A stretch of 13,781 nucleotides of DNA from UBA5794 sp965368815 (GTDB taxonomy: Bacteria; Actinomycetota; Acidimicrobiia; Spongiisociales; UBA5794). A program made the translations under genes and the position numbers. The DNA lies in contig CBDUOH010000056.1 in NCBI GenBank assembly GCA_965368815.1, forward strand, positions 1 to 13,781, read 5' to 3'. Each line of letters begins with the position of its first letter. The first letter of the stretch is position 1. Positions 1 through 6,705 of the stretch are shown piece by piece. The notes beneath the pieces were generated by a model, which saw nothing but the letters and a program-made list of their open reading frames with translations, had not been told where the DNA came from and ran no database searches.

Positions 1-681
1 TCGCGATGGTTCCGGATCGCGCATTCCCACGATGAGCAGATACCCGATCATCCAGAACTCCCCCAACGTTGCCAGCGATACAAGCGCCGTCTCAATTGCG
101 GCGGGAGCGTCGGGTGCGATTTGGGTGAGGTACGCGCTGATCACATATCCGACACCGCCGACCATCAGCACCCAACCCAGTACGACGGGCATCACTCGTG
201 AACTGACGATGACGTATCCCATCGGGACAAGCCAGAGACCGAAGAACAGCCCGCCGATGTCCCAGAGCGCTCCGTTGAGTTGATAGAGCACCTGGACGGT
301 CGCAGCCTGGTCACCGCCTGGCGCGAGCGAGATGTCACCTGCGACGACGAGCGCGGTGGCAGAGAAGGCAGTGGCAACCAAAATGGCCGCCGCGTTGATC
401 AACCCGAACGCTGCTATCGAGCCGGCAGCGAACTGATGCACGGTTCGGAAGAGTTTGAAGAACCAGATCGCAGCGAGGGTCTGGGCGACGACAACGGTGA
501 GATCGGCCGCGATACCCAGCCGTGCGAGCGACGGTTGCTCGATCAGGTTCGCAAGAGTGGCTGCGGCATCGGATTCCACGAACAGTTCGTTTCGAGCGAA
601 CAAGAACCCGACGATTCCGGCGACAGCGAGCCCCAGATAGAAGACCCCGGTCCATCGCGCGGTGGATAGTCGTAGTGCCAT
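1..681 (-). CDS. DUF4386 family integral membrane protein (partial, 3' end outside window)
   Basis: The reading frame is open from an ATG at 681 to the window edge (227 codons, no stop), so the C-terminus is missing. The visible protein has about six hydrophobic helices (roughly residues 11-29, 56-77, 84-113, 138-160, 164-186, 200-220). Its layout matches DUF4386: an N-terminal TARWTGVFYLGLAVAGI stretch, then a helix-rich repeat-like body, then a GWVLMVGGVGYVI segment near the end. DUF4386 proteins are inner-membrane proteins of unknown function. The start is supported by GAAGGGA eight bases upstream of the ATG. It is divergent from the DUF454 gene across about 200 bp. The family call comes from recognising the pattern, not from a search; no biochemical role should be assumed. 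Confidence 0.75.
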   Translation of the reverse strand, partial: MALRLSTARWTGVFYLGLAVAGIVGFLFARNELFVESDAAATLANLIEQPSLARLGIAADLTVVVAQTLAAIWFFKLFRTVHQFAAGSIAAFGLINAAAILVATAFSATALVVAGDISLAPGGDQAATVQVLYQLNGALWDIGGLFFGLWLVPMGYVIVSSRVMPVVLGWVLMVGGVGYVISAYLTQIAPDAPAAIETALVSLATLGEFWMIGYLLIVGMRDPEPSR

Positions 682-689
682 GCGTTCGG

Positions 690-696
690 TCCCTTC
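690..696 (-). promoter_or_regulatory. Ribosome binding site of the DUF4386 gene
   Basis: GAAGGGA on the minus strand, eight bases before the ATG at 681. It fixes the start of a gene whose other end is outside the window. Confidence 0.6.
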
Positions 697-870
697 GTGT
701 ATCGACTGATTGCGGTCGAGCCCTAGCGTCGGATGTTCGCACCTGGTCCGGGTGTTGTCACGTTCTGGCCGGCGGAATCTTCGCCGATTCTCTGCGACAC
801 GCCACACGCCCGCATCGCAACCCCACCGACGAGGCGAGAATTCCGACACGCTGTCGGTGAAACGACTCGA

Positions 871-876
871 TATTCT
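871..876 (+). promoter_or_regulatory. Candidate -10 box for a leaderless DUF454 transcript
   Basis: TATTCT fits the TANNNT -10 pattern of actinobacterial promoters and ends exactly seven bases before the GTG at 884. No Shine-Dalgarno sequence precedes that GTG. This spacing is what a transcript starting at the GTG itself would need. No convincing -35 box is visible. A chance match is possible. Confidence 0.35.
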
Positions 877-883
877 GCGTGCC

Positions 884-1297
884 GTGACGGTCGTCAAGAA
901 TCGCGCGCTTCGAGTCGTGCTCATGGCCCTGGGCTGGTTGTGGGTGGGGATCGCGTTCGTCGGTGTTCTGGTACCCGGGATTCCGACCACCGGCCCGATC
1001 ATTCTCGCCGCCTTCCTGTTCTCGAAGTCGTCCGAGCGATTCGACGATTGGCTCCTCACGAACCGCTTCTTCGGCGGCATCGTCCGCGACTGGCGAGCAG
1101 GGCGGGGATTCACCGTCAAGGCGAAGACATGGGCAATCATTGCCATCATCGTCTCCTTCGGAGTCACGACGGTGTGGTTCCTGACCGCCACACCGATCCG
1201 GGTCACGCTGTGGCTGATCGCAGCGGGAGTCGCCACCTATGTGCTCACACGCCCGACGAAGGAAACCAGCGCGATACCTCAGACGTCGGCGTTCTAG
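884..1297 (+). CDS. DUF454 (YbaN-like) inner membrane protein
   Basis: A 137-residue protein with three to four hydrophobic helices. It carries the DUF454 signature: a Trp-containing first helix, then a PGIPTTGPIILAAFLFSKSS segment (residues 31-50) and an RFDDWLL motif, close to E. coli YbaN (V-PVLPTTPF, then FARSS). The role of DUF454 proteins is unknown; they sit in the inner membrane. I chose the GTG at 884 because it leaves about as many residues before the first conserved Trp as YbaN has, and because a TANNNT box lies seven bases upstream. An in-frame GTG at 857 and ATG at 923 are alternatives. The TAG stop shares the palindrome CTAG with the stop of the convergent zinc-ribbon gene, so there is no intergenic terminator. 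Confidence 0.8.
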   Translation: MTVVKNRALRVVLMALGWLWVGIAFVGVLVPGIPTTGPIILAAFLFSKSSERFDDWLLTNRFFGGIVRDWRAGRGFTVKAKTWAIIAIIVSFGVTTVWFLTATPIRVTLWLIAAGVATYVLTRPTKETSAIPQTSAF

Positions 1298-1635
1298 CCG
1301 TTCATCTGCTCTTCACCGATGGTGGGGATATCCGAGGGCATCAGCGGACTCGGTCGATGGTCGTGGTAGTGCCGAAGCACCGCAGCGTCGCATTCCGTAC
1401 ACAGGCTCACCGGGCGCGTACCCACGATCGACAGCTGGGTTCCTCGGGACTTCTCGACGATCGCAAGTGGCACGGTCTGGAGGTCGGAACCTCCGCACCG
1501 ACCACACACCGGATCGCGTGGTCTGGCCCACTCGGTGCCACAAGCGGCACACGTGAGAACGATGTGGTCATCGTGGGGAGAACCCGACAGGTTGTCCGTC
1601 TCGCCGCAGGATAAACATGCGACGGAGACAGCCAT
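1294..1635 (-). CDS. Small double zinc-ribbon protein
   Basis: A 113-residue soluble protein with four CxxC pairs: C7/C10, C29/C32, C44/C47 and C79/C82. Eight cysteines in this order fit two four-cysteine zinc ribbons, the first from pairs 1 and 2 and the second from pairs 3 and 4. No catalytic domain is visible, and the last 25 residues (His- and Pro-containing) carry no known motif. Zinc ribbons of this sort bind nucleic acid or proteins, or only hold structure; the sequence does not say which. The ATG shares its A with the TGA of the upstream gene (TGATG on the minus strand), so translation is probably coupled to the ParB-peptide protein. It is the last gene of the minus-strand group and overlaps the DUF454 stop by four bases. 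Confidence 0.75.
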   Translation of the reverse strand: MAVSVACLSCGETDNLSGSPHDDHIVLTCAACGTEWARPRDPVCGRCGGSDLQTVPLAIVEKSRGTQLSIVGTRPVSLCTECDAAVLRHYHDHRPSPLMPSDIPTIGEEQMNG

Positions 1636-2249
1636 CAGATCCCGGTGAGCGCCTGACGAACAGCCCTCGCTACGGCAAATGGACGACCGTACGAGACGAT
1701 TGCGGCACCGGCGGCTCGCCGGCCCTCGTGTTCGACGGTGGCGACGAGCACGGGTGAACCATCGATCTCGACCTCGTTGAGTCGGCAGATCACGTCGGTC
1801 GGTGCACCCGCGAGCTGGAGCGTCGTGCGGATGACAGCACCATCGATGCTCCCCGTGGCATCCACCGGTCCGTGGAAGACGGAGCCTGCGCCATCCTCGA
1901 TCTCGATTGCCACGCCCGAGTGACCCTCGACGACGGCGACACGCTCGATGGACGCACCGCGGCCTTCCTGCGGGGCCCAGAGTTGGGATGGAATGGCGTG
2001 GGAGTCCGCATCAGGGATGAGAGCGTCAAGACCCTTGCCGAGCCCGCTTCGACGAGCCGACCGCTGTGTGTCGACATCGGGCACCGCACCACCGAGCAGC
2101 GCGTCGATCCGTTCCTGTACCTCATTGTCGGGCCGCGAACCGTCAAGCCACACCTGCGCATGCGGTGGTTCACCGTCTCGAAGGGTCACCTCGACCTCCG
2201 CAATGCCTGGAATCGCGGCGAGCTGATCTTTGATCTCAGGATTGTGCAT
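1635..2249 (-). CDS. Unrecognised protein with a ParB-type N-terminal (ParA-contact) peptide
   Basis: A 204-residue soluble protein of unknown family. Residues 1-56 look like a small alpha/beta domain (KDQLAAIPGIAEVEVTL start). Residues 66-80 read RRSGLGKGLDALIPD, almost identical to the short basic peptide at the N-terminus of chromosomal ParB proteins (GLG[KR]GLxALI), which in ParB touches the ParA ATPase. Nothing else of ParB is present: no ParB/Srx CTP-binding box, no helix-turn-helix, no C-terminal dimer domain. Residues 101-204 form a beta-rich domain ending in an Ala/Arg helix (ARAVRQAL), of a kind I cannot name. I prefer the ATG at 2249, which has GGGGG five bases upstream; an in-frame ATG at 2261 has no ribosome binding site. 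The stop overlaps the zinc-ribbon start by one base. ParA binding is inference from the motif alone. Confidence 0.65.
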   Translation of the reverse strand: MHNPEIKDQLAAIPGIAEVEVTLRDGEPPHAQVWLDGSRPDNEVQERIDALLGGAVPDVDTQRSARRSGLGKGLDALIPDADSHAIPSQLWAPQEGRGASIERVAVVEGHSGVAIEIEDGAGSVFHGPVDATGSIDGAVIRTTLQLAGAPTDVICRLNEVEIDGSPVLVATVEHEGRRAAGAAIVSYGRPFAVARAVRQALTGI

Positions 2250-2299
2250 GGCCACCCCCATCGTGTGTCGTCACGATACCCGTTTGTGGGGATACGAAA

Positions 2300-2704
2300 T
2301 CAGGTGCGTTGCCGTGAAACGACCATGATGCAGGCATCGATGATGGATGGGATATCGACCGCGTCGAGCCGTTCGCGGACGGCATCGTCACCCGCCCCGG
2401 GCTGGACCCAGATCGAGCTGTCGGCGAATTCGGCGGCCTGATCGATGACATCCAAGGTCTGGGCAGGAGGAACAACGACGTTCACGATATCTGGCTCTTC
2501 GGGTAGCTCCGCGAGCGAGTGATACACCTTGTCCCCGTCCACGGTGTCCCTGCCGGGGTTCACCCCCACGACGCGGTATCCCTTGGCCTTCATGTGCCGA
2601 TAGATGATCCCGCCGTACTTGCCCGGTGCGTCGGTGGCGCCGACAACCGCTATCAACGGGTCGGCGCGATCAAGTCTCTGGATGACGTCAGTATCGGCCC
2701 TCAT
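2300..2704 (-). CDS. CoA-binding domain protein (YccU-like Rossmann fold)
   Basis: At 134 residues it has the usual length for stand-alone CoA_binding_2 proteins. Visible hallmarks are the first strand and nucleotide loop IAVVGATDAPGKYGG (residues 18-32), the second strand GYRVVGVNP (42-50), then the YHSLAELPEEPDIVNVVVPP block (61-80), the WVQPGA segment (99-104) and a late conserved cysteine in IDACIMV (residue 125). The family resembles the CoA-binding domain of succinyl-CoA synthetases and some members bind CoA or related nucleotides; the cellular role is unclear. It lies 27 bases downstream of the flippase-transferase gene and about 50 bases upstream of the ParB-peptide gene on the same strand, so they are probably co-transcribed. 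The Shine-Dalgarno match (AAAGG) is weak and far from the ATG. Confidence 0.85.
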   Translation of the reverse strand: MRADTDVIQRLDRADPLIAVVGATDAPGKYGGIIYRHMKAKGYRVVGVNPGRDTVDGDKVYHSLAELPEEPDIVNVVVPPAQTLDVIDQAAEFADSSIWVQPGAGDDAVRERLDAVDIPSIIDACIMVVSRQRT

Positions 2705-2731
2705 ACAGTCCAGAACCTTTCGACGCCGGAT

Positions 2732-4618
2732 CTATTCCTCGAGCCCGGTGTCCGCGCCAATCTCGCGTGTGGCGTCGTGTCGATCGTCATCCCCGGTCGA
2801 GCCCGGCTCGGCGATCACCGTTCCGACCGTTGCAAACAAGATGTGGAGATCGAGACGAAGTGACTGCTCTCTGACGTACTTCTCGTCCCAATGAGCCCGA
2901 TCCGCAGCGCTGATCGAATCACGGCCATGTACCTGTGCGAGCCCGGTCAACCCGGGCTTCACCGAGAACCGGACATTGGACAGACCGATGATGTCTGCCT
3001 CTTCCACGACGAGGGGGCGGGGTCCGACGAGCGACATCGTGCCCTTGAGGACGTTCCACAGGTTCGGGAGCTCGTCGATCGACCACGCCCGCAGCCGTGC
3101 ACCGACGCGCGTGATCCGCGGGTCGTCGTCGATCTTGATCGTGTAGTCGGACTCGCCATCGACGGAATCCTTGAGCCGGGCGAGATGCTCGCGGTACACG
3201 GACCCGTCATTCCCGGTACGCATGGTCCGCAGTTTGACCATCCAGAAGGTCGTCCCTCCCCTACCGACCCGCTCCTGCCTGAAGAACGCCGGTCCCGGTG
3301 AGTCGAGGCGAACCGCTATCGCCGCCAGGACGAGAATCGGCATCGTCGCCACCATGAGCACAAGAGCGCCTGCGATGTCCATCGACCGCTTCGCCACCTG
3401 ATAACCGTGCGAGATCCCGACCTCGTCGGGATCCGGGAACAACGCACCGAGCATCAAGCCGAGCAGGGCCACAGCCTCACCGCCGAGGAGCGATGCCGAG
3501 GCCCTCACGACGGGATCCCCGAGAGGAATGAACAGGGTGACGGCAGCGGCGACGACGCCCGCTATCCAGGCACCAGCAAGCCGTATCGGTTGAGACTTGG
3601 CGACGAGGATCTGCCCGATGAACAACCCACCAGCAGCAAGAACGACCGACGCTCCGGCCATGGCCGCCACACCGTTGGTCGGCTTGAAGCCGGAACCCAT
3701 GGCGATCCCCACGACAAGGGGCCCGACAAGGAGTCCCGCGATTGCGCCGACGGCGGCGAGCACGATGCTTGCAAGGCCGATGCCTCGCGCCCACGCCCGG
3801 AGCTCGCGACGTTCCCCGCCGGCTGCCATCGAAGTGAACGACGGCAGGATCCTGGCGATCAGGTTGTACCCGATGGTCAACGGTGCCCGCGCCACGAGAA
3901 GGGTTGCGTAGATGACCGAGTACTCCGAATCGGTCGCCCCGAGGCGCGATGCCACGAGCGGGCTCGCCAGCAGGAGAGCTTGGGACGCCGCGGCTGAAAG
4001 GACCAGACCCGACAGCAACCATTGGTCGTCCTCGTCACGAACCGGCGGGGGATCCATCTTTCGCTTCCATGGACTCCACGCGATGATGACGAGCGGTCCG
4101 AGCACGTGTGCCCATGCATATCCCGTGATCGAATCGACGGTCAGCGCGATGACGATGGCGATGACAACGCGAAGCAGGGACGCGGCCGCCGACACCCGAC
4201 CGTACGACCGGAACCTGCGGAATCCGGCCAGATACCCCCGCCCGACAGCGAAGGCGAAATGCGTCGCAACCGTCGCAACACCGAACAACACGAGTGTCCC
4301 ACGATCGGTGAACCTGAAGTATTCGTCCCCGGACACAGCGACGGTGATCGCAGCAGCCGCCGCTGTGCCGAGCGCGAGTGCAACCGCCCGGACCGGCAGG
4401 ACCCAGCCCTTGGCTCCGAGCGTCAGGCGGCGGATGACAAACTGCTCGATCGGGACGAGAACGATCAGGAAAGCCAGGAAGTGGGCGGTGAGCAGCACCC
4501 CGATCGGGGCGAATCGCTCCTCGCCGAGAGACCGGCCGGCGATGAACTGGAATGCATACGCACCCACGCCCGCGATGAGGCTCCCGAGGACGATGTCGAG
4601 CGTGCCGTCGCGACGCAT
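2732..4618 (-). CDS. Fusion of a polysaccharide flippase (MOP/Wzx-like) and a polyprenyl-phosphate sugar phosphotransferase
   Basis: A 628-residue two-domain membrane protein, counted from the ATG at 4618. Residues 8-395 form a run of hydrophobic helices, about twelve, with MOP-superfamily flippase features (GRSLGEERFAPIG after helix 1; GRGYLAGFRRFRSYG mid-domain). Residues 410-605 are a bacterial sugar transferase (WcaJ/PglC type): KRSMDIAGA, one membrane helix, SPGPAFFRQERVG, VKLRTM, then SIDELPNLWNVLKGTMSLVGPRP, whose Asp515-Glu516 match the catalytic pair. Such enzymes move a sugar phosphate from a nucleotide sugar to undecaprenyl phosphate; flippases move the lipid-linked product across the membrane. 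The two are normally separate proteins. The start is uncertain: in-frame GTG 4636 and TTG 4687 also exist, none with a good ribosome site. I chose 4618 because a -10-like GATAAT overlaps the TTG and codons upstream are less GC-rich at third positions. The sugar is unknown. Confidence 0.88.
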   Translation of the reverse strand: MRRDGTLDIVLGSLIAGVGAYAFQFIAGRSLGEERFAPIGVLLTAHFLAFLIVLVPIEQFVIRRLTLGAKGWVLPVRAVALALGTAAAAAITVAVSGDEYFRFTDRGTLVLFGVATVATHFAFAVGRGYLAGFRRFRSYGRVSAAASLLRVVIAIVIALTVDSITGYAWAHVLGPLVIIAWSPWKRKMDPPPVRDEDDQWLLSGLVLSAAASQALLLASPLVASRLGATDSEYSVIYATLLVARAPLTIGYNLIARILPSFTSMAAGGERRELRAWARGIGLASIVLAAVGAIAGLLVGPLVVGIAMGSGFKPTNGVAAMAGASVVLAAGGLFIGQILVAKSQPIRLAGAWIAGVVAAAVTLFIPLGDPVVRASASLLGGEAVALLGLMLGALFPDPDEVGISHGYQVAKRSMDIAGALVLMVATMPILVLAAIAVRLDSPGPAFFRQERVGRGGTTFWMVKLRTMRTGNDGSVYREHLARLKDSVDGESDYTIKIDDDPRITRVGARLRAWSIDELPNLWNVLKGTMSLVGPRPLVVEEADIIGLSNVRFSVKPGLTGLAQVHGRDSISAADRAHWDEKYVREQSLRLDLHILFATVGTVIAEPGSTGDDDRHDATREIGADTGLEE

Positions 4619-4678
4619 GTAGGCATACTTCGACACCCGCGAAGGCGACTGTTCTTGGTTGTGCGAAGGGGTTTCTGG

Positions 4679-4684
4679 ATTATC
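4679..4684 (-). promoter_or_regulatory. Candidate -10 box upstream of the flippase-transferase gene
   Basis: GATAAT on the minus strand, in the 181-bp divergent region between the flippase-transferase and LCP genes. It lies about 60 bases before the ATG at 4618 and overlaps the possible TTG start at 4687. No clear -35 box is visible at normal spacing. It would serve the minus-strand group if real. Confidence 0.25.
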
Positions 4685-4799
4685 CAAAGCAGCTCGGGTG
4701 GGTTGTTCGGGAGCGTACCTGACCGCCGCGCGTTGGCGATGGAATGGTCGGATGCATGGCCCATCACAATACCGCCAGTATCAAGGGCCGCGACATACC

Positions 4800-6275
4800 A
4801 TGCCTGCGATGACCACCCCTGCGCGACCGCACTCCTCGTCGAAACCTCTCGTCGCTGCTGCGGCCTCAGCCGTGGTGCCGGGCGTCGGTCAGTTCATCGT
4901 CGGCGACCGGCGCAAGGGAACCGTCCTCGTTGTCGTCGACATCGCTCTGCTCGCCGGTTTCTACTTTGCGTTCGGGGACGAACTCAAACTGGCGAAGCTG
5001 TGGATCCAGCCGACATCGCTTGCTCTGATGATGATCGTGAACATCATCATGCTCGGCTACCGGCTCTGGGCTGCAGACGATGCCTATCGCACAGGCAAGG
5101 CAGCCCTCCCCCCCGGATCCCGTGTTCCGGCAGCCACGATGGTGCTGGCCGGATTCGGACTCGTGGCCGTCCTGCTGGTCCCTCACGCCATGTTCGGGTA
5201 CTACGACCTGATCCAATACGACCTGATCACGACGGTGTTCGGCGCCTCTCCCACCACATCGTCGACGGTGCCGGTCACCTCACCACCAGCAACGACCGAC
5301 AACGGGGGCACCGTCCCGACCACGCAGGGCACATCGTCGACGACCACCCCCCAGAACTCCGAGGCACCGTGGGATGGTTTGGAGCGCCTCAACATCCTCC
5401 TCATCGGCGGCGATTTCGGGGAGGGCCGAACGGGTATCCGGACCGACACGATGATCACCGTATCGATCGACCCATCGTCCGGGGAAACCGCGATGTTCTC
5501 GGTCCCACGCAACTGGACACAATCACCGCTTCCCGAGGGCATGGGTGTCTGGGACTGCAACTGTTACCCCGAGCTCATCAACGAGCTCTGGGTCGCAGGC
5601 GAGCAGTATCCCGACGCCTTCCCCGGAAGCGGCACCCCTTCGGAGAACGCGGTGAAGGGGATCATCTCGGAGTTCCTCGGGATTCCCATCCACTACTACG
5701 CGATGGTCAACCTCGATGGGTTCGTGGACATCGTTGATGCGCTCGGGGGCGTCGAGGTGTACGTCCCGGAAGCGGTCTACGACGCCGAGTACCCGAACGA
5801 GGACGGGACCACCACCGAGGTCATCGACATCAAGCCCGGACTCCAGATGTTTGACGGGCACCTCGCTCTCGCGTATTCACGGAGCAGGAACCAGGACTCG
5901 GATTACTTCCGGATGAACAGGCAGCGTTGCGTCATCGAGGCCATGGTCGACCAGGCCGACCCTGTCAGTCTCCTACGGAATTTCCAGTCGTTGGCCAACG
6001 TCATCAAGGACACCATGCTCACCGACATCCCGATCGACGCACTTCCGAAGCTGGTGGACCTCAAACCGCTCATCAACCTCGATGAGGTGGTGTCGATCCG
6101 GTTCATACCGCCCGACTACCACCTCAAGTTCCGTGACGACGGCAAGCCGGGGCGGGTCCCGAACATCGAACTGGTCCACGAACACGTGGACCTGGTGCTC
6201 ACCGACCCACAGAGAGCTGTGACTGAACTCGGGCTCAACAGCCTTGAGGAAGTCTGCGGCGAGCCCGGAGCCTGA
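4800..6275 (+). CDS. LytR-CpsA-Psr (LCP) family wall-polymer ligase with a multi-pass membrane N-terminus
   Basis: A 491-residue protein. LCP enzymes transfer polymers from undecaprenyl pyrophosphate to the cell wall, outside the membrane. Residues 197-380 hold the LCP core: LNILLIGGDFG, R214-x-D216-T-M, VSIDPSSGETAMFSVPRN (residues 221-238), LINELW, LDGFVDIVDALGGVEVYVP, then GLQMFDGHLALAYSRSR with downstream D366, D368, R371 and R374. The position after the PR of the VPR motif is Asn238, where many family members have Asp. Instead of one anchor helix the N-terminus has about four hydrophobic segments (17-35, 41-58, 72-88, 111-134), beginning with a PGVGQFIVGDRRKG loop like those of TM2-type proteins. 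A Thr/Ser/Pro-rich linker (150-188) follows. The ATG at 4800 fits the first helix; an in-frame ATG at 4809 is possible. It faces the flippase-transferase gene. Confidence 0.92.
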   Translation: MPAMTTPARPHSSSKPLVAAAASAVVPGVGQFIVGDRRKGTVLVVVDIALLAGFYFAFGDELKLAKLWIQPTSLALMMIVNIIMLGYRLWAADDAYRTGKAALPPGSRVPAATMVLAGFGLVAVLLVPHAMFGYYDLIQYDLITTVFGASPTTSSTVPVTSPPATTDNGGTVPTTQGTSSTTTPQNSEAPWDGLERLNILLIGGDFGEGRTGIRTDTMITVSIDPSSGETAMFSVPRNWTQSPLPEGMGVWDCNCYPELINELWVAGEQYPDAFPGSGTPSENAVKGIISEFLGIPIHYYAMVNLDGFVDIVDALGGVEVYVPEAVYDAEYPNEDGTTTEVIDIKPGLQMFDGHLALAYSRSRNQDSDYFRMNRQRCVIEAMVDQADPVSLLRNFQSLANVIKDTMLTDIPIDALPKLVDLKPLINLDEVVSIRFIPPDYHLKFRDDGKPGRVPNIELVHEHVDLVLTDPQRAVTELGLNSLEEVCGEPGA

Positions 6276-6293
6276 CAGGTCGGAACGACGAGA

Positions 6294-6623
6294 TCAGGAA
6301 TCGACGTCGCTGGGAACCAAACGATCGGTGCGGCGGTAGGTTCGACCTTCGATCACACGGTCAGAAGTCCATACCTCGGGGATCGGGCGCAGCGGCGGCT
6401 CGATTGTTGCCGGTGCCGGTGCAGCAGCCTCTGCGGCCGCCGGTTCGACGAGATCGATCTGGACCTCAGTCTCCTGCGTCACAGCGTCGATCATCACCGA
6501 CGAATCCGGCTCGTACTGGTCGGCGTGCTCCGGGCCGGCATGCTTGGACCATCGCGCTCCCCGCGATGCGGCCACTGGCTGGTGCAGCGGTGACGAATTG
6601 ATCGATTTGCCCGGTCTCGGCAT
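6294..6623 (-). CDS. Hypothetical small protein
   Basis: A 109-residue protein I do not recognise. The N-terminus (about residues 1-28) is basic, the middle (40-60) acidic, and residues 62-75 are Ala/Pro-rich, followed by a charged tail with RVIEGRTYRRTDRLVP. It has no membrane helix, no cysteines and no clear domain; much of it may be disordered. That it is a real gene rests mainly on a full AGGAGG ribosome binding site seven bases before the ATG and a plausible -10 box (TAGGGT) just upstream. Its stop is 18 bases from the end of the convergent LCP gene and it is divergent from the DUF360 gene. Confidence 0.6.
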   Translation of the reverse strand: MPRPGKSINSSPLHQPVAASRGARWSKHAGPEHADQYEPDSSVMIDAVTQETEVQIDLVEPAAAEAAAPAPATIEPPLRPIPEVWTSDRVIEGRTYRRTDRLVPSDVDS

Positions 6624-6630
6624 GGCACGC

Positions 6631-6636
6631 CCTCCT
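6631..6636 (-). promoter_or_regulatory. Strong ribosome binding site of the small hypothetical gene
   Basis: AGGAGG on the minus strand, seven bases before the ATG at 6623. It is one of the two best ribosome sites seen in the window and the main support for this gene. Confidence 0.65.
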
Positions 6637-6644
6637 GTGCGACA

Positions 6645-6650
6645 ACCCTA
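6645..6650 (-). promoter_or_regulatory. Candidate -10 box of the small hypothetical gene
   Basis: TAGGGT on the minus strand fits TANNNT and would start a transcript about 15 bases before the ATG at 6623, leaving just enough leader for the AGGAGG site. No obvious -35 box. Confidence 0.3.
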
Positions 6651-6692
6651 GCGGCCCGAACGACCGATCGGAGCAGAAATGCGTGCACCGTC

Positions 6693-6698
6693 TAGGAT
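6693..6698 (+). promoter_or_regulatory. Candidate -10 box for a leaderless DUF360 transcript
   Basis: TAGGAT, a common actinobacterial -10 form, ends seven bases before the ATG at 6706. It would place the transcript start at the ATG. It competes with the reading in which translation starts at 6679 from a GGAG ribosome site. Confidence 0.3.
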
Positions 6699-6705
6699 GT
6701 CGACT

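Noticed and set aside
682..883. An extra gene or RNA in the divergent region before the DUF454 gene
   Set aside because: No ribosome site with a coherent frame and no tRNA-like or riboswitch-like fold was seen; it is read as a promoter region.
733..1614. A 293-codon open frame on the plus strand
   Set aside because: It runs across the DUF454 gene in another frame and antisense to the zinc-ribbon gene; low-complexity Arg/His-rich product.
1635..2249. A true ParB partition protein
   Set aside because: Only the short ParA-contact peptide is present; the CTP-binding, DNA-binding and dimer domains are absent.
4022..5737. A 571-codon open frame on the plus strand
   Set aside because: It lies opposite the flippase part of the fusion gene and in another frame of the LCP gene; its product is rich in Arg, Asp and Pro with no domain. 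It is a GC-rich shadow.
6276..6293. Terminator between the LCP gene and the convergent hypothetical gene
   Set aside because: Only 18 bases with no stem-loop or T-run. The 15-base gap at 8829-8843 likewise has none.
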